From Pseudisothecium myosuroides (lineage: Eukaryota; Streptophyta; Bryopsida; Hypnales; Lembophyllaceae): a stretch of 64,000 nt of DNA. The notes beneath the pieces are model-generated. The model was given only the letters and a program-made list of their open reading frames with translations. It was not told the DNA's origin and made no database searches. Shown here one piece after another: positions 47,961 through 60,300 of this stretch (positions are counted from its first letter, which is position 1; every line of letters starts with the position of its first letter). The stretch lies in NCBI GenBank assembly GCA_951799445.1, contig OX637294.1, positions 18,315,452 to 18,379,451 of the forward strand, written 5' to 3'. The position numbers were made by a program, and so were the translations under genes.

Positions 47961-50900
47961 TTTTTTATTCTCTTTTTTTAATTATCATACATGGATTCAT
48001 TGTAACATTGTTTAACCCTTGAAGTACGGACTGGTGATCGTGGAAATCATTCCTTTGGATACCATGGGAATCATTGGCTTTAAAAAAAATGCAAAAGCAT
48101 TCACTGGAAGTCAAACTAATGTATAAGACCTCCCCTTTTGGCAACAAAATTCCCAGGATGAATAGTTGCACTTCCGTCTTATACAAAAGATTCTCTGTTA
48201 TTCATCGGACACAAACATCTACATGGGTTAACTAGCCTCAACAATGCCTTAGTAGATGCCTAGGAAAGAATTTAGTTATAATCTGTAGAGAATGATTGGA
48301 TGGCTTAGAAGTTGCAACGCTAGTTTCATTGGATGAATGGAAAGTTGCAAGAGAGTCATGGCTAGTAGGGAAGTTGCCATGTTGGATGGCTCCCACTTCT
48401 TGTGGAAGCAAAAGGGATCCCTGTGGCATTAGTTAACAATGATATGCATTTGGATTGCAAAGTTTACTATAACAAGAAAGAAAAGATTTGGTGAATCCTG
48501 AGTCCAGCAAGGGTGAAACCACATTTGGCCTTGTAGGATTTTTACTCTAGGAAAATGGAAAGAATGTTTTGTTCACCCCGGATGATAAAATTTGGAAATT
48601 TTGGAACTTATAGTTGGAATCTAGGATTCCATATGAGATATTGGAAGGAGGGGCTTGAAATACAAAATTGACTCCTCTACAATAGGAAGCAAATTTTTGT
48701 GTTTATTCAATGGGTGAAAAATTTGGAGTTTTACACTACAAATACCGAATGTGACCTAGCCTTGGCTCGAATAGAATTGGTGAAAAGTTGCCCCAAAAAA
48801 ATCACATTTGGAATTCTTTTGTCATCACAAATTTTACAAAGTAATCGTTGGATCAAATGGCATTCCAACTTACAAAGTTTCAATCAAGATCCAATGGCAA
48901 AACATTTAATTTGTAGCAATCTTCATTGATTGGAAGTGGGCAATAGTCTTTAAATCTAAAAATTCTTTGCATCAAAATATCCAAAAGTTTTGACTTTCTA
49001 GGTAGAAAGCAAGGTGAGCTTAGAACAAACTCAATAAATGTGGAAGAATTTGGAAGAGAATTTCAAGCAAAGGAAGACTGCTTTTAATTAATAGTAAATG
49101 TAGTATTTGTCACATGTGAATGTCAAAAAATAGGTGGATAATTTCATTAACAGATTGGCCTAATATATAATGTAGCCAAAATGAAAATTCTTCTTTTAAA
49201 TTTTGAAATTCATGATTGAGTGCCAAGAAAATCTAAATTTTTATTTAGAAAGAAAATTTTAACTTTTTTCCTACTTGTTTACAATTACAATTGTTGAAAA
49301 TTCATTATTATCCTAGTATAGAATGATGCAATTTTAATTTATATTTGGAAAATGAACAAAATCAAAATCAGATCAAAATTCAATACAAAGTATGAGTTTC
49401 TTTTGTAATATCAAAGACAACTTGAGTAACTTCCAAATTCCATTCGTTGACCAAGGAAAAAACAAATAACCACTAACCAACTAACATTCTATTTATGTAG
49501 TGGCATATTGCAATTGGTTTAAAAAGCACCGTTTATATTCTACAAAAGATAAGAATAGGTATTGTAGAGATTGGGATTTAAACTATTTATAACGGTTAAG
49601 ATAATCATGGTGTAATTGGTGTTGATTTGACCTTAGTGCCCTACAAATTGGAAGTCAATTAATTTGTTGAAAGTAGTGAAAATTTAGAAGCATCAATGAA
49701 TTAAGGAAACAAATGGTTCATTAAAAGTGCTAACTCAAAAATTCAAGGCCCTACCATGTGAAGCTTAAATTAGACTATTAACTATTAAACCTATTTAATA
49801 AATGAATCTACTAAAAATATAGCTAGGATTTTCAAGTTATATGATTTCCTTCACATTACTAGTCAATATTTCCCAAATTAATAGTCATTCCATTCTAACA
49901 AACAGTAGATAAATCATTGTATTTAAATTGCAATATCAAATAAAAAATTCACTAAGATTTTACAAACAACATTAATACAATGCATTCATTTGTCTCTTCG
50001 TATCAAAGCCACACTATCTATAGTAACCAATTTAGAATGGATGAAGAAGTAATAAAGCATCCTTAGTTTGCACTTTGTAAAGGCACAACAACGGCAAGTT
50101 CCTCATGAGGCCAAAGAAACCTACCCCAATGCTACTAGCACCTTCCATGTTACCTTTGCGAGCACCACACTTCCTAGCTCTTGCACAACAGTTTTTGGCT
50201 CTTTCTAATGTCCTTCAAGAGAGTCAATAAAAACTCTAATAACTTGATCATACATAACCTAACCAATGAGGAAGAAAAAAGGACCATGGTCAACTAAAAA
50301 TAATTATCTCCATGATAAATCAATAGTTGCCTACTCTTGTGGAGACCTATAGTTATCACCTGATAAGATTTTATAAAGCCTCTAAATTGTGTCCACATTA
50401 GGAAGCTCCACCTTCCATTAAACTCTTTAAAAAAGAAGGCCTAAAAGGAGGCACTACACCTCCTTTTGAAGTAGCCATATATATGTGTGCGGATTGAGGA
50501 TGTTATTATGTACTTTTTTAGGATGAAGGGGCTAGAAATTGTGCTCAGGTGACTTGCAATAGTATTCAATTAAAACACATAACCTCTTATTGTGCAAGGA
50601 ACATTATTTTGAGCTGCCATATTGTAGAGATTAGAAAACATCAGTTTGATACTATAGTAGTAAAACAAGATCTTTGGGACCAATGAATAGTGTGCGACAT
50701 TGGAGGTTTTTTGAGGCCATCGGAAGATCGCGAGTTCTTGGCAAGTTCTCGGACTATGGGGAATGTAAAAACTACACCACATCAATAATCTGACTTGGAC
50801 GAGAGATTGCCATGTCAGATAATAATTTTTATTTAATTTTTAATTTTTAATTTTTTAAATATTTAATATTTTGATAGCACTGAAATGGTTCCTAGCAAAG

Positions 50901-52955
50901 GAAACAATCCTAAAACAGTCTTCTAAAGCCCTCAAATTTCCTCTAATAGTACAATGCCCAAGGCAACAAGCTAGTGACACTGATAATTGATGTCCAAAAA
51001 GTTTAAGATTATTTGACAGCAAAATTTTATTTGGGTTAATGAAAAACAGGGCACTGCACTTTTGAAGGAGCATATCTTAATAAGAATATTTTGAAATGAT
51101 GACCATTTTGGGCCCAAGTGAAAGACAAGAGAGTTGAAAATACTCATCTAAAATTTCACAACATTCCAAGTGTTTTTCAATTCTTGGTGGAGCTTGCAAT
51201 GCCAAGTGGTCACTGAAATGATCACTGAACTTTCTTGGATAGAAGGTTCAGCTTAAATTAATTAAAAAAAAAACTTGCCAAATTATTTACTAATTTGGGG
51301 ACTAGACAACCAAATTTACAAATAATTGTTAAGATGGTTTGTTGAAAATCTAGAAAATGCATTAAAAATCCATTGAGTCAAATATCAATCCTTCATATGA
51401 CCATGTATATTGAAGAAATTTTTTGATGGAAGAATGAAGGTATCACTTCATTGACATTTAATAAAAATGATGGGTGGAGAGGTTGTTTTTATAATGAAAT
51501 TCATTGTCCATGAATCCTCAAAGAGTATGAGATAATTTGAAGATGAGAGTTTGACAACTCATTGTCACAATGCAAGAATTGTGTTCAAAGTAAAAATTCA
51601 AACCTCATTTTGTCATAGTAGAATAATTTTTTTCAAAAACTTTGCGATATAGAAAAGTTTTCAAATCAAGTTGAATTTCATCTCTAAGAACCCGTTTGTG
51701 ATTTTGAGCCTCCCAAAAGAAGTTATGGACAAAATTCAAAGAGGATGTTTGAAAATGTCATAGAAAGTATCCCTTCCAGACCCTCTCTAAAATTTGTCCA
51801 TAACTTTTGATTGGAGACTTGAAATATCAAACGGATTTTTGGAGATGAAATTTATCTTGATTCTCCACATTAACTTAGTTCAAAGTTTTTTGAAAAAAGT
51901 TATTCTATACTGCCTAAATAAGGTCTAAAATTCTACTTTGAACACAATTCCTGCTTTTGACTTGACTACAAGCGGTTGAGCTCTTACTAGTCTTACATAT
52001 CCCACACGGTTTGTTTTACCTCCTACCACCCTTCTTGTATAAACATCTTGTCTTCACCACAATTCAAAATCACCTATTGTAATCCATAGAATGTGAGTAG
52101 TTCTTGCACTAGATGAGAAAATGTCTAAATTAGATGGGTCCTAAAATATACATTTTTCTAGAATGAAGATTTTGTATGTTAGTAGCGAAATACAATTCGT
52201 TCTTTTTACTTGAGTGTTGAATGTTTAAAAATTATATTTTAAAGTGTTGAATCTTATTTTCAAACTTCAATTAAATATCTGGCACCAAAGTGCTGAATCT
52301 GCTAGTTGAGTACAATAGTGTTTGTAAGAAAAACAAGGATGGGACATTTGTCTTTTCTTGAGCTCCTTGATGGAATTTGTCCTTTTCGAGGTGGATTTGA
52401 CCTTTATGAGGTGGCCAACAATCCCATGCGTTGGCTGACTTTTCAGTCCATGCCCAAACCGACCCCCCCAAAATGAGCTGTGAACAACTCTCAACTTCAA
52501 AAAATTCCACAAGGTGGAGATTAACTCGGAATTTGATGAAACTACCACCATTGGATTCACAACACAGTCTATTTTCTAAAATTAATTAATTAATTAATTT
52601 CTTAAAACTCAGAATTTGAGAACGGTCAGCTCTCAAAAGAGAGGCAGCTACCAGAAAATGGTTGCTTGCTTAGGTGAACATTAGGGGTTAAGCATTTAGG
52701 GTTCAACCAAAACAAGTAAAAAACACTTCATTTTTATTTTTTTACTATATACAAGCTCTTTGTTATTTGTCCCAACCGACCCAATGTGGTCCAGAAAATC
52801 ATTTGCCCTGTGCCGGCGGTGTCCCTGGCGTGCGGCACCCACGTCGCCCCCTTTTATCCAGATGACAGCGTACAACCGTTACGCCCGGCCGCCCACCTCC
52901 GTCCCCAATCCACAGTCGTCAGTCCAGCACAAAAAGAAACAGCAAATGACTTACC
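47961..52955. other. AT-rich gene-free DNA
   Basis: No credible gene on either strand. It contains a dispersed repeat at 51050-52570 (listed separately) and, at 52.75-52.93 kb, a small GC-rich patch just before a foldback element. Short open frames such as 48699-48929 look random. Confidence 0.5.
51050..52570 (-). repeat. Dispersed repeat related to 63080-63520, interrupted by about 1.09 kb
   Basis: Segments 51050-51221 and 52313-52570 together match 63080-63520 in order and orientation. The intervening 51222-52312 has no counterpart in the second copy. On the minus strand the right segment and the second copy both contain an open frame with the same start (MN.M.VVSSNS), but substitutions and frameshifts make both unlikely to be functional. 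The extra 1.09 kb is either an insertion here or a deletion in the other copy. Confidence 0.6.
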
Positions 52956-52958
52956 TTA

Positions 52959-53422
52959 GAGCATCTGCAATGGAGTCCCGGTATATGGCCCGGTATCGGT
53001 ATAATTAACTTTTGAATGGTAAATAATTAGAACTTGAAAATTGTCTCATTGGAAGCGCATCGGAAAGAACATGGAGAAGGTACAAGAAAATTCAAAACTA
53101 AACATTGGACAAGTACTTCAAAAGCAAGGTAAAAATCTGAAATTATAGAGGTCTTAGCAAATCATGGTTACCAAAGCAACATTTGGTCATTGACCCTCCA
53201 CATTTGGCCATATTTAGAGGGTAACCGTGATTTGCTAAGACCTCTATAATTTCAGATTTTTACCTTGCTTTTGAAGTACTTGTCCAATATTGAATTTTGA
53301 ATTTTCTTGTACCTTCTCCAAGTTCTTTCCAATGAGACAATTTTCAAGTTCTAATTATTTACCGTTCAAAAATTAGTTATACCGATACCAGGCCATATAC
53401 CGGGACTCCATTGTAGATGCTC
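52959..53422. mobile_element. Foldback element (long-TIR MITE), copy B of the TTA/GAGCATC family
   Basis: The element is one large imperfect palindrome: a left arm of about 212 bp (52959-53170) and a right arm of about 203 bp (53220-53422) around a spacer of about 50 bp. The arms differ by scattered substitutions and one indel of about 10 nt in the left arm. It starts GAGCATCTGCAATGG and ends with the near inverse complement. TTA flanks both sides (52956-52958 and 53423-53425). Transcription in either direction would give an almost fully paired hairpin RNA. There is no coding capacity. Confidence 0.88.
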
Positions 53423-53425
53423 TTA

Positions 53426-54280
53426 GCCACTCCAGCACCATAACCAAAATACAGAAATATTATTACTCCGTATTATTCTTATTACCGATGCAAGATTTCA
53501 GTTTGAAACCTTACCAGTGTGTGTGTTTTTCATTCTTTTTTGGCAGCTCAGGAAGCGATTTCTAGTGGAGCGGTGAATCTATTTACATCCATCTGCACAA
53601 ATGAAGCATACAAAATATGGATGAAAATGAATGTATTTATCCATCAAGAAGTATGTAAATTCATCTATAATAGAATGATATTGTTGAGCTGTTGAGCAAT
53701 TTCATCCATCAAAAATAGGAGAATCTATTGTCAATTTTTTCAGAAAAGAAATGGGTATACCTTCATGGGATTTTACTATAAGTACTACAAGCCTTCTTCA
53801 TAACATTTTACCAATGAGGCAAGGGCCCTTTTGCATCTTTGAAAAGAAGTCCCCCCCTACAGTGAACAAAATTGCCTTATATGGCTCTTCAACCAACTCT
53901 TATCCTTGAAATAACTCATAAATCCCTTCTAAGTATCCAGCAAAGCATAATACCTTTCTAGTGTAGGGGAGGATCATTACCTTGTTATATACAATGTTAT
54001 GTTTGGAAGGATAAAAATTTAGAGTTTTGCTCCAAATTTTACGTTGGATCAAACAAAGCAACAAATTATTTACTACAAATGATGAAATTTTGAAATTCAT
54101 ATTTGGAATACAAGACCATAGATGAGATAGTAGAAGTCTCAAAATACAAAATTGACATCAGAGAAAATATTGGCCTAATGTAGGGCCATTTCAGTTTCAA
54201 CGGATGTGCAAATACGGTGAAATAGTTTTTATTATTTTTTAATTGAAAATCTGATGGGGCAAACCGGTTGATTGCTCACC
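53426..54280. other. Spacer between foldback element and MITE C
   Basis: AT-rich DNA with no recognisable gene. A minus-strand open frame (53900-54142) has no known domain. Confidence 0.5.
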
Positions 54281-54283
54281 TTA

Positions 54284-54603
54284 GAGCATCTCTTGCAGCC
54301 CTCTAGATATCCCCTCTCCTCTAGAATTTGGATGAAAAGCAATCAATTCTAGCATTTGTCAGGCTCAGCCTTCTCTTTCCCCTCTCAAAAAGTCATTTCT
54401 AGAGGGGCCACGAACCCCTCTTCCGCTACAAATTATTTTGGATTAGCAAATCGTCATAATAAATGCAAATTGTGTGACTTGTGATTGGTTGGAAGTATGT
54501 TTTATGGAGTTGCACTGTTGGGGATACAAGTGGCCATCTCCTCTTCATTGGACAAATCTTGAATCAAGGAGTGGGGAAAGCTAGAGGGCTGCAGGAGATG
54601 CTC
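54284..54603. mobile_element. PIF/Harbinger-type MITE, copy C
   Basis: The ends GAGCATCTCTTGCAGCC and the inverse of GAGCATCTCCTGCAGCC match at 22 of 23 positions over the terminal repeat. TTA flanks on both sides (54281-54283 and 54604-54606). The element is 320 bp with no coding capacity. Confidence 0.8.
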
Positions 54604-54699
54604 TTACAAATTCTCTTATAACCATTTTCGGCCAGTTTGGACGAATATATTCTGTAAATGCACATTTTGATGCAAGAAAGCAGCCCTCCCACGGCCTGA

Positions 54700-55550
54700 A
54701 ATTTTCTCTAATGCTACAGGAGACAGATTTTTACAACCATGGCAAGTGTGGGGGGAAAAAAATTCTCACCCTTCCTAGAAAGACTCGTAGCACTACCGTA
54801 CTTTTGAGTCGTAAATCGCCCCCAAAACTTAACACACTGTTCGAGACCCGAATCCGGAATTCGTTGGGTTCCGGACTCCGGAGATCCTGGGAGCGAACTC
54901 CTCGAGGACGCAGTTCCGCGGGCCGTCAGTCGTCTCCTTCATTCTCATTCTCTGGGAGACTGCAATTACCGAGACAGTGCACGACTCGTCCTGGCTGACT
55001 GAGTACTGTTATTACTACTGCAGATTGATTCGGGATTGTACATGATTGACTGCTGTAGTGGCAGTAGTGCTGTTCATCGCAGCAGCGTCCAAGACTCCGA
55101 AAGTGCATCTTAGTCTCGATCGCACACAACAGCCAGTCATCAGCCTCGCAGCCTCCGTGTCCGTGGCTCCGTCCGGTGGTGGACGAATCATGCGGACGCT
55201 CTCCTTCATCGATCGTCGAGCTCGGCCATCTGCACTTAACTTAATTAACAGCAGGCGCAGGCTTTCAGGCGGCGGGGCCGAGGTGATAGATGTGCTCATG
55301 TGCACGTTTCGTGCCGGGAAATGACGGGACCCGCTTTCGGGACCCGCGACGGCAGCTTCCGTCAGGGGAGACGTCGACACTGTTGCGAGGTAAGGTGGTG
55401 ATGACCGGGCGGACGGAGAGGGCTTGCATGTGCGGACTGCGGAGGAAATAGGGGAGGAAGGGGCCGGAACCGAAACAGACAGACGTTGTTGCTGGCAAGC
55501 CCGAACTGACTTCCGAAGGGCTCAAGCTCGAACTAAAGATAGGAAGATCA
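54700..55550. other. GC-rich island of unknown nature
   Basis: The composition is like that of the genic islands, unlike the AT-rich DNA around it. Open frames exist on both strands (plus 54711-54998 and 55046-55324; minus 55015-55380 and 55265-55525), rich in Arg and Ser, as expected for GC-rich non-coding sequence. No domain, splice pattern or conserved motif is recognisable. Candidates are a promoter or first exon of an unrecognised gene, a non-coding RNA gene, or a gene relic. Confidence 0.4.
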
Positions 55551-56130
55551 CCTGTTTTTCTTTGAAAAAGGTGATGACAAATTGTTACTTTGGAAATGCT
55601 TTTAAATTATCGATCTACTGCATTGACTTGACTTGGGTAGAGAATTTCTTCTTTCTATTCAGACATAATATGGAGGAGTTCTCATGAAGCTTCCTCAAGA
55701 GTGACTAGTGTGCCCCTGTGCCGTTGCCACAGGCAAAATAAAAGTAAAAATAATTCTTAAAACCAATAAGAACTCAAAAATCCATAACTTTCCCACCATA
55801 TGTCCAAACGCCACAAATCAAAGCCCATGCACCCCTCCTCGCTAAGGGCTTTCCAATGGTACCAAGAACGTGACCAATTGACACACGGTTCAAAAGATAC
55901 ATAATTTAGCATAATTTAGTCATTTTTAAGAACCAAATATAACTCAAAAATCTATAACTTTCTGATCATGGGTTCAAACGCTACAAAACCAAGCTCGTGC
56001 ACCCCTCCCTGCCGAGGGCTTTCTGACAATACCAAACATGCCACCAGGGGATGCACGGTCCGGAGATCTCAACGTAACAAACAAACAAAACAAACAAAAT
56101 AAACAGCCTATCTTAAGGTATGGATACTAA

Positions 56131-56960
56131 CCTTTAATTATCCTTAACTCCTAAAGGAAGGAAAAAGGAAAGGACAAAGCCTATGACCCTTTTGTCAAAC
56201 TTGAAAGTCTCTCATTTTGTACCCTCCTTTTCTTCTCTTATGTTGAGTGAATTTTCTTGGTTTTATTTTCAAAGATGAAATCCCATGTTTGGTATATATC
56301 GCTAAATTTTCAGAATGTTTTGCGAAAATTTCAAATTACCATGAATTTTCAAAGAAAAAATGAAGAAAATTCATATCAAATACTATACAAATCATGCTCA
56401 GAGAATCCAAAATTTGCAAAATAGAAGGATATTATACTTTAGAACATTGTGGTGTAAAGGAAATTTCAATGTCACTCCATATTTAAAATGTAGTTATAGA
56501 TCCTCAACTTCAAACTTTAATGAAATGCTTATTTCAAGGAATTTCTAAAAAATCCAAGTAAAGTAGAAAATCCACTTTAAAAGCTTCATTTAATTAGTTT
56601 TACTCAAAAACAAGAAATTAAAGTATTAAAATACACTATAGTGAAACCTCCCTTATTGCATGGGAACGGTAGGAGAAATTTTAGCTATATGCACAAAAAG
56701 AAGTTTAAGTGCCCAAATCCAATTAATTAAACATGCTCATGAAGTACAGAAATTGTATTTGATTGGTTCAAATTGGTTGTTCAACTAAAAATATTAGTGA
56801 TGTATGACACAATCACTTCCATTAATGCTTTGTGTAGTAGACTTTATGCACATAAGGAGTATGCAAATATAGAACTACAATTAATTATGCAAGTAGGGAA
56901 TTTGCATTATGAGAGGTTTCACTGTATATTGAATACCATTTTTTGGATAAACTACTCTAT
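56131..56960 (+). repeat. Dispersed degenerate AT-rich repeat, copy 3
   Basis: Related to 5021-5640 and 32260-32945 along its length; it shares the order of sub-motifs from 'aacttgaaagtc' through 'gaagaaaaaatgaagaaaattcatatc' and 'tgtcactccatattta' to 'aaaatacact'. It is followed directly by the 56960-57375 repeat. Confidence 0.55.
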
Positions 56961-57375
56961 AAAATTAACCCCTAAAGGACCAAGGAACCCACTTTGGGCT
57001 TTTTGAGCACTCGGGCAAGCTCTATTGACTTTGAGATTTGAATTTTTTTTTTAGGATGGATGCTACTCATTATAATCTACATGTGAAGCTTTGTTTCATG
57101 TCATTCCGATAAATATTGCAAAAGTTAGGACGTTTTTTTCAATTTTAATGTCAAACCAAACAACAACAAAAATATTCTTAAAAAATAAAAATTATTTTTT
57201 TGGAATTGATATCTACTCAAAAAAATTGAACCATTAAATTCCAAATAATGAGGTAAAAGTTATGAGGAATTTTATTTTGCGGGCAATGATGATAGAAAAA
57301 ACATATAAAATTGTCTTTTCACTTTTTTGCTCTCAATTTTGAAAATTTTCAAATAAAAATGAAAACAAAAGAATA
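56960..57375 (+). repeat. Dispersed repeat starting with the CCTAAAGGACCA motif
   Basis: It starts 'ccctaaaggaccaaggaacccactttggg' and is related to the repeat in Dicer intron 25 (29151-29541) through 'gggcaatga.gatagaaaaaacat'. A sequence complementary to its first bases occurs at about 59874-59886, which might be its far end or that of another copy. Confidence 0.5.
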
Positions 57376-60300
57376 CTAATTGTGTGTAGGGCAATTATTG
57401 CCTTTGAAGTGATAGTTACTACCTTTGAGGTGATAGTGTCAAACCATGTCAAAAAAAATAAAAATGATTACAACAAGGATACACGTGTCAATTTTCCATG
57501 GGTTGTAAAAAAAATTCACAAATTCTCAAAGGTATAAACTACCCATTTTTCTATTGATTGTAATACTTTTACATTCAATCCTAAATCCTAAATAATCTCT
57601 TCAACACCCTTGTCTTCAATTTCATGTCTCCTTCTCCTTCTTTGTCCCTTTCTGCCTCTTTCCTGCAACATTTGAAAAATAATAATTATGCAAAATTTTA
57701 GCATTCAGATTTTGAACATACTCTAATACAAAATCTCATTCCATCTTTGCAATTATGATTTGAGTATCTCTGTAAACAACCAATTTCTTTCCATACAACT
57801 TGTGCCATTCAAATCTACAATTGTAACAAAATATAAGGTGCAATGAACCTACGAAGGCTTTTATAAGAAATATTTGTATTCAATCTTCATTCAATCTTTG
57901 TAAACAAACAATTCCTTTCTGACGAAACTTAAAAATTAAGACATAAATGCAACCACCTACAAGTTGGAAAACACATTCATTTGGGAGGTTGAAACAAAGA
58001 TGTAAACTATTGAATGCAAGAACAAAACTTGATGATTGACCTCAAAAAATGTGCCTCAGTTGAACCCTTGTCCCTGCTTCAATATCAAACACATACCTTT
58101 GCAAGCCCTAGAATTTATAAAAAATCTCGAGAATTCCAAGGGCACTTAAATTCTAATAAATTCTACAGGACATATTGCCAACCTTCAAAGCGCTTATGCT
58201 GTAGTACTTCCAATTGCAATCTTGCACTCTCTAAATAACAACAACATTAATAAAGCAATTTTAGTTTATCTTTTACAATGGCGAGGCTGAGACTATTTCT
58301 ATAATCGGACAATTAATCACATATCCTTGCAAACCCTAGAATTTACAAACAATTTGGTGAATTCCAAAAGCACTTGAAAATTGATAAACTCTATAGATTA
58401 TATTGCTAGGCATTACCAAATGAAGTGCTCATGACCTAATTTGACCTTCAATGTCTACACATAATATTTTCCAAGTATAAAAAAAGAACAATGATGTTCT
58501 AGCACCCAATCCAGAAAAAGCATATATATTATAAATTATTAAAAAATAAAAATTAATACAAATTTTGAATTTGATGGAGATTCAATGGGGATTGGAAATC
58601 AAAAACATACCTTCAAGATCTCTCTGGAGGTGAAGAATGGCTTCATTCTTGCTTGATCTCTCTTTTTGTTTTTTCTCTTGTACCATTAAAAAAATTGATT
58701 GAAGTAGTGTCAAAACATAACTGACAACAATGAATACCAGCACAAAAACTCTAATCACACATTAAAGCTGTACATATGTCTTTTGAGGTACTATGCACCC
58801 AATCATCTCTCACGATGGTAATCAACGGCAACTGTTTATTTTTTTAATTGGAGATCAACGGAATTAGAGAAGGGGGGGAATCGATAGCAACGGCTCTAAA
58901 TTTTTTTCAAAAGGGGGAGGGGGAAGAAATTGTAGAAACAATACCTGCTTGCATCTTTTCAAAGGATAGTTTACTATAACAGTTTTACCATTAGGATTTA
59001 CAATTCTCAAATTCTTCCAAAAGTTATTAGCATATTAGTTTTACCTTTCATTTAATAGTACCTTCTACTTTATTATTATTTTTTAAATGAATATGGAAGT
59101 TTTTTGGTTAAACTTTTTTTGCATATGTTTTCAATCCATTTTCAAACATATTGACTAAAATACACAAGTTATAGGACAAACTTGTTTTTTCCTAAAAATG
59201 TTGAAAGACAAACCTTCACCTTTTAGAAGGACTAGAAAAGCCTACATTTTGAAGTTTAGGCACATTGATCTTGTAATTGGTGGGGATATTCACTCTAAAA
59301 TTTTGGAAAAACGTACTTGCTCCTTCTATTCGCCAACAACATTCTGGTTCAACACCCGTGAGAAGTGCAGTAGGTTTCCATGGTTATCTTATCAAGGAAT
59401 CCAAAAATTTAATTATATGCGTGAAATTAAATGAATATTTTTTAAGAACAATAATATCATTAAACTCAAAGTTCTTTAGCAATTTGAAAAGGTAATCTTA
59501 GACCCTACAAGAAACCAAGCTCAAAAGTCTAAGAAACTTCATAACTTTTCACATCACTAATCCAAAAGGAATGAATTAAACATTTAAATCTTTATACGTA
59601 GATAAAATATATTGTCCATATTTTTTTTTTAATTAAAAGTTATTTTTCTAATTTTAAAGTACTCCAAAAAAAATCATATTTAATCAATATTTGTATCCAT
59701 ATCCATATGCGTTTGTCTAATGTAGACCTAAATAAATTTGTTTTTCCAAGATTTACTTGAGCAAGTTAACCAAAGGATCCTTCGGTTGAATTTGTTAAAA
59801 AATAAATATTGATGAAGATTATGACCTTGCTTTGGGGACGAGTATTTTGAAGCAATTTTGAGCCTTTAAACACGTTGGTCCTTTAGAAGTTAAAAAAATA
59901 GCTTAAATATCGAACTTAAATCAATGGTGTAAATATAACATCAAAAAAGTTGCACATACAAAATCGGATGAAAATCAACCATCCTTCAATTTGCACAAAG
60001 TCTATTTGACCATCTAAAGGACATAAAATGTCTTCCAAGGTTAACCTTGAACAAACAAGATTTATCACCGAAGTACTTTGTCGAAATGATCAGATTCTTG
60101 GACCAATAGGTACATTCTTCATTTCACTTCATTGTCAATAATCTTAAAAGTCATTCATTGGCCACTACTTGATCTCATTGTTTTTCCAAAGTTACCCCCT
60201 TGAGGTTCAAGGGTAGTTTAGATCGATTGGAATCTAGGAAGATGCAATGTAAAATGCAACTTAGAAGAATAAATGATTGATGGTTTTGAAACAAAAGTTA

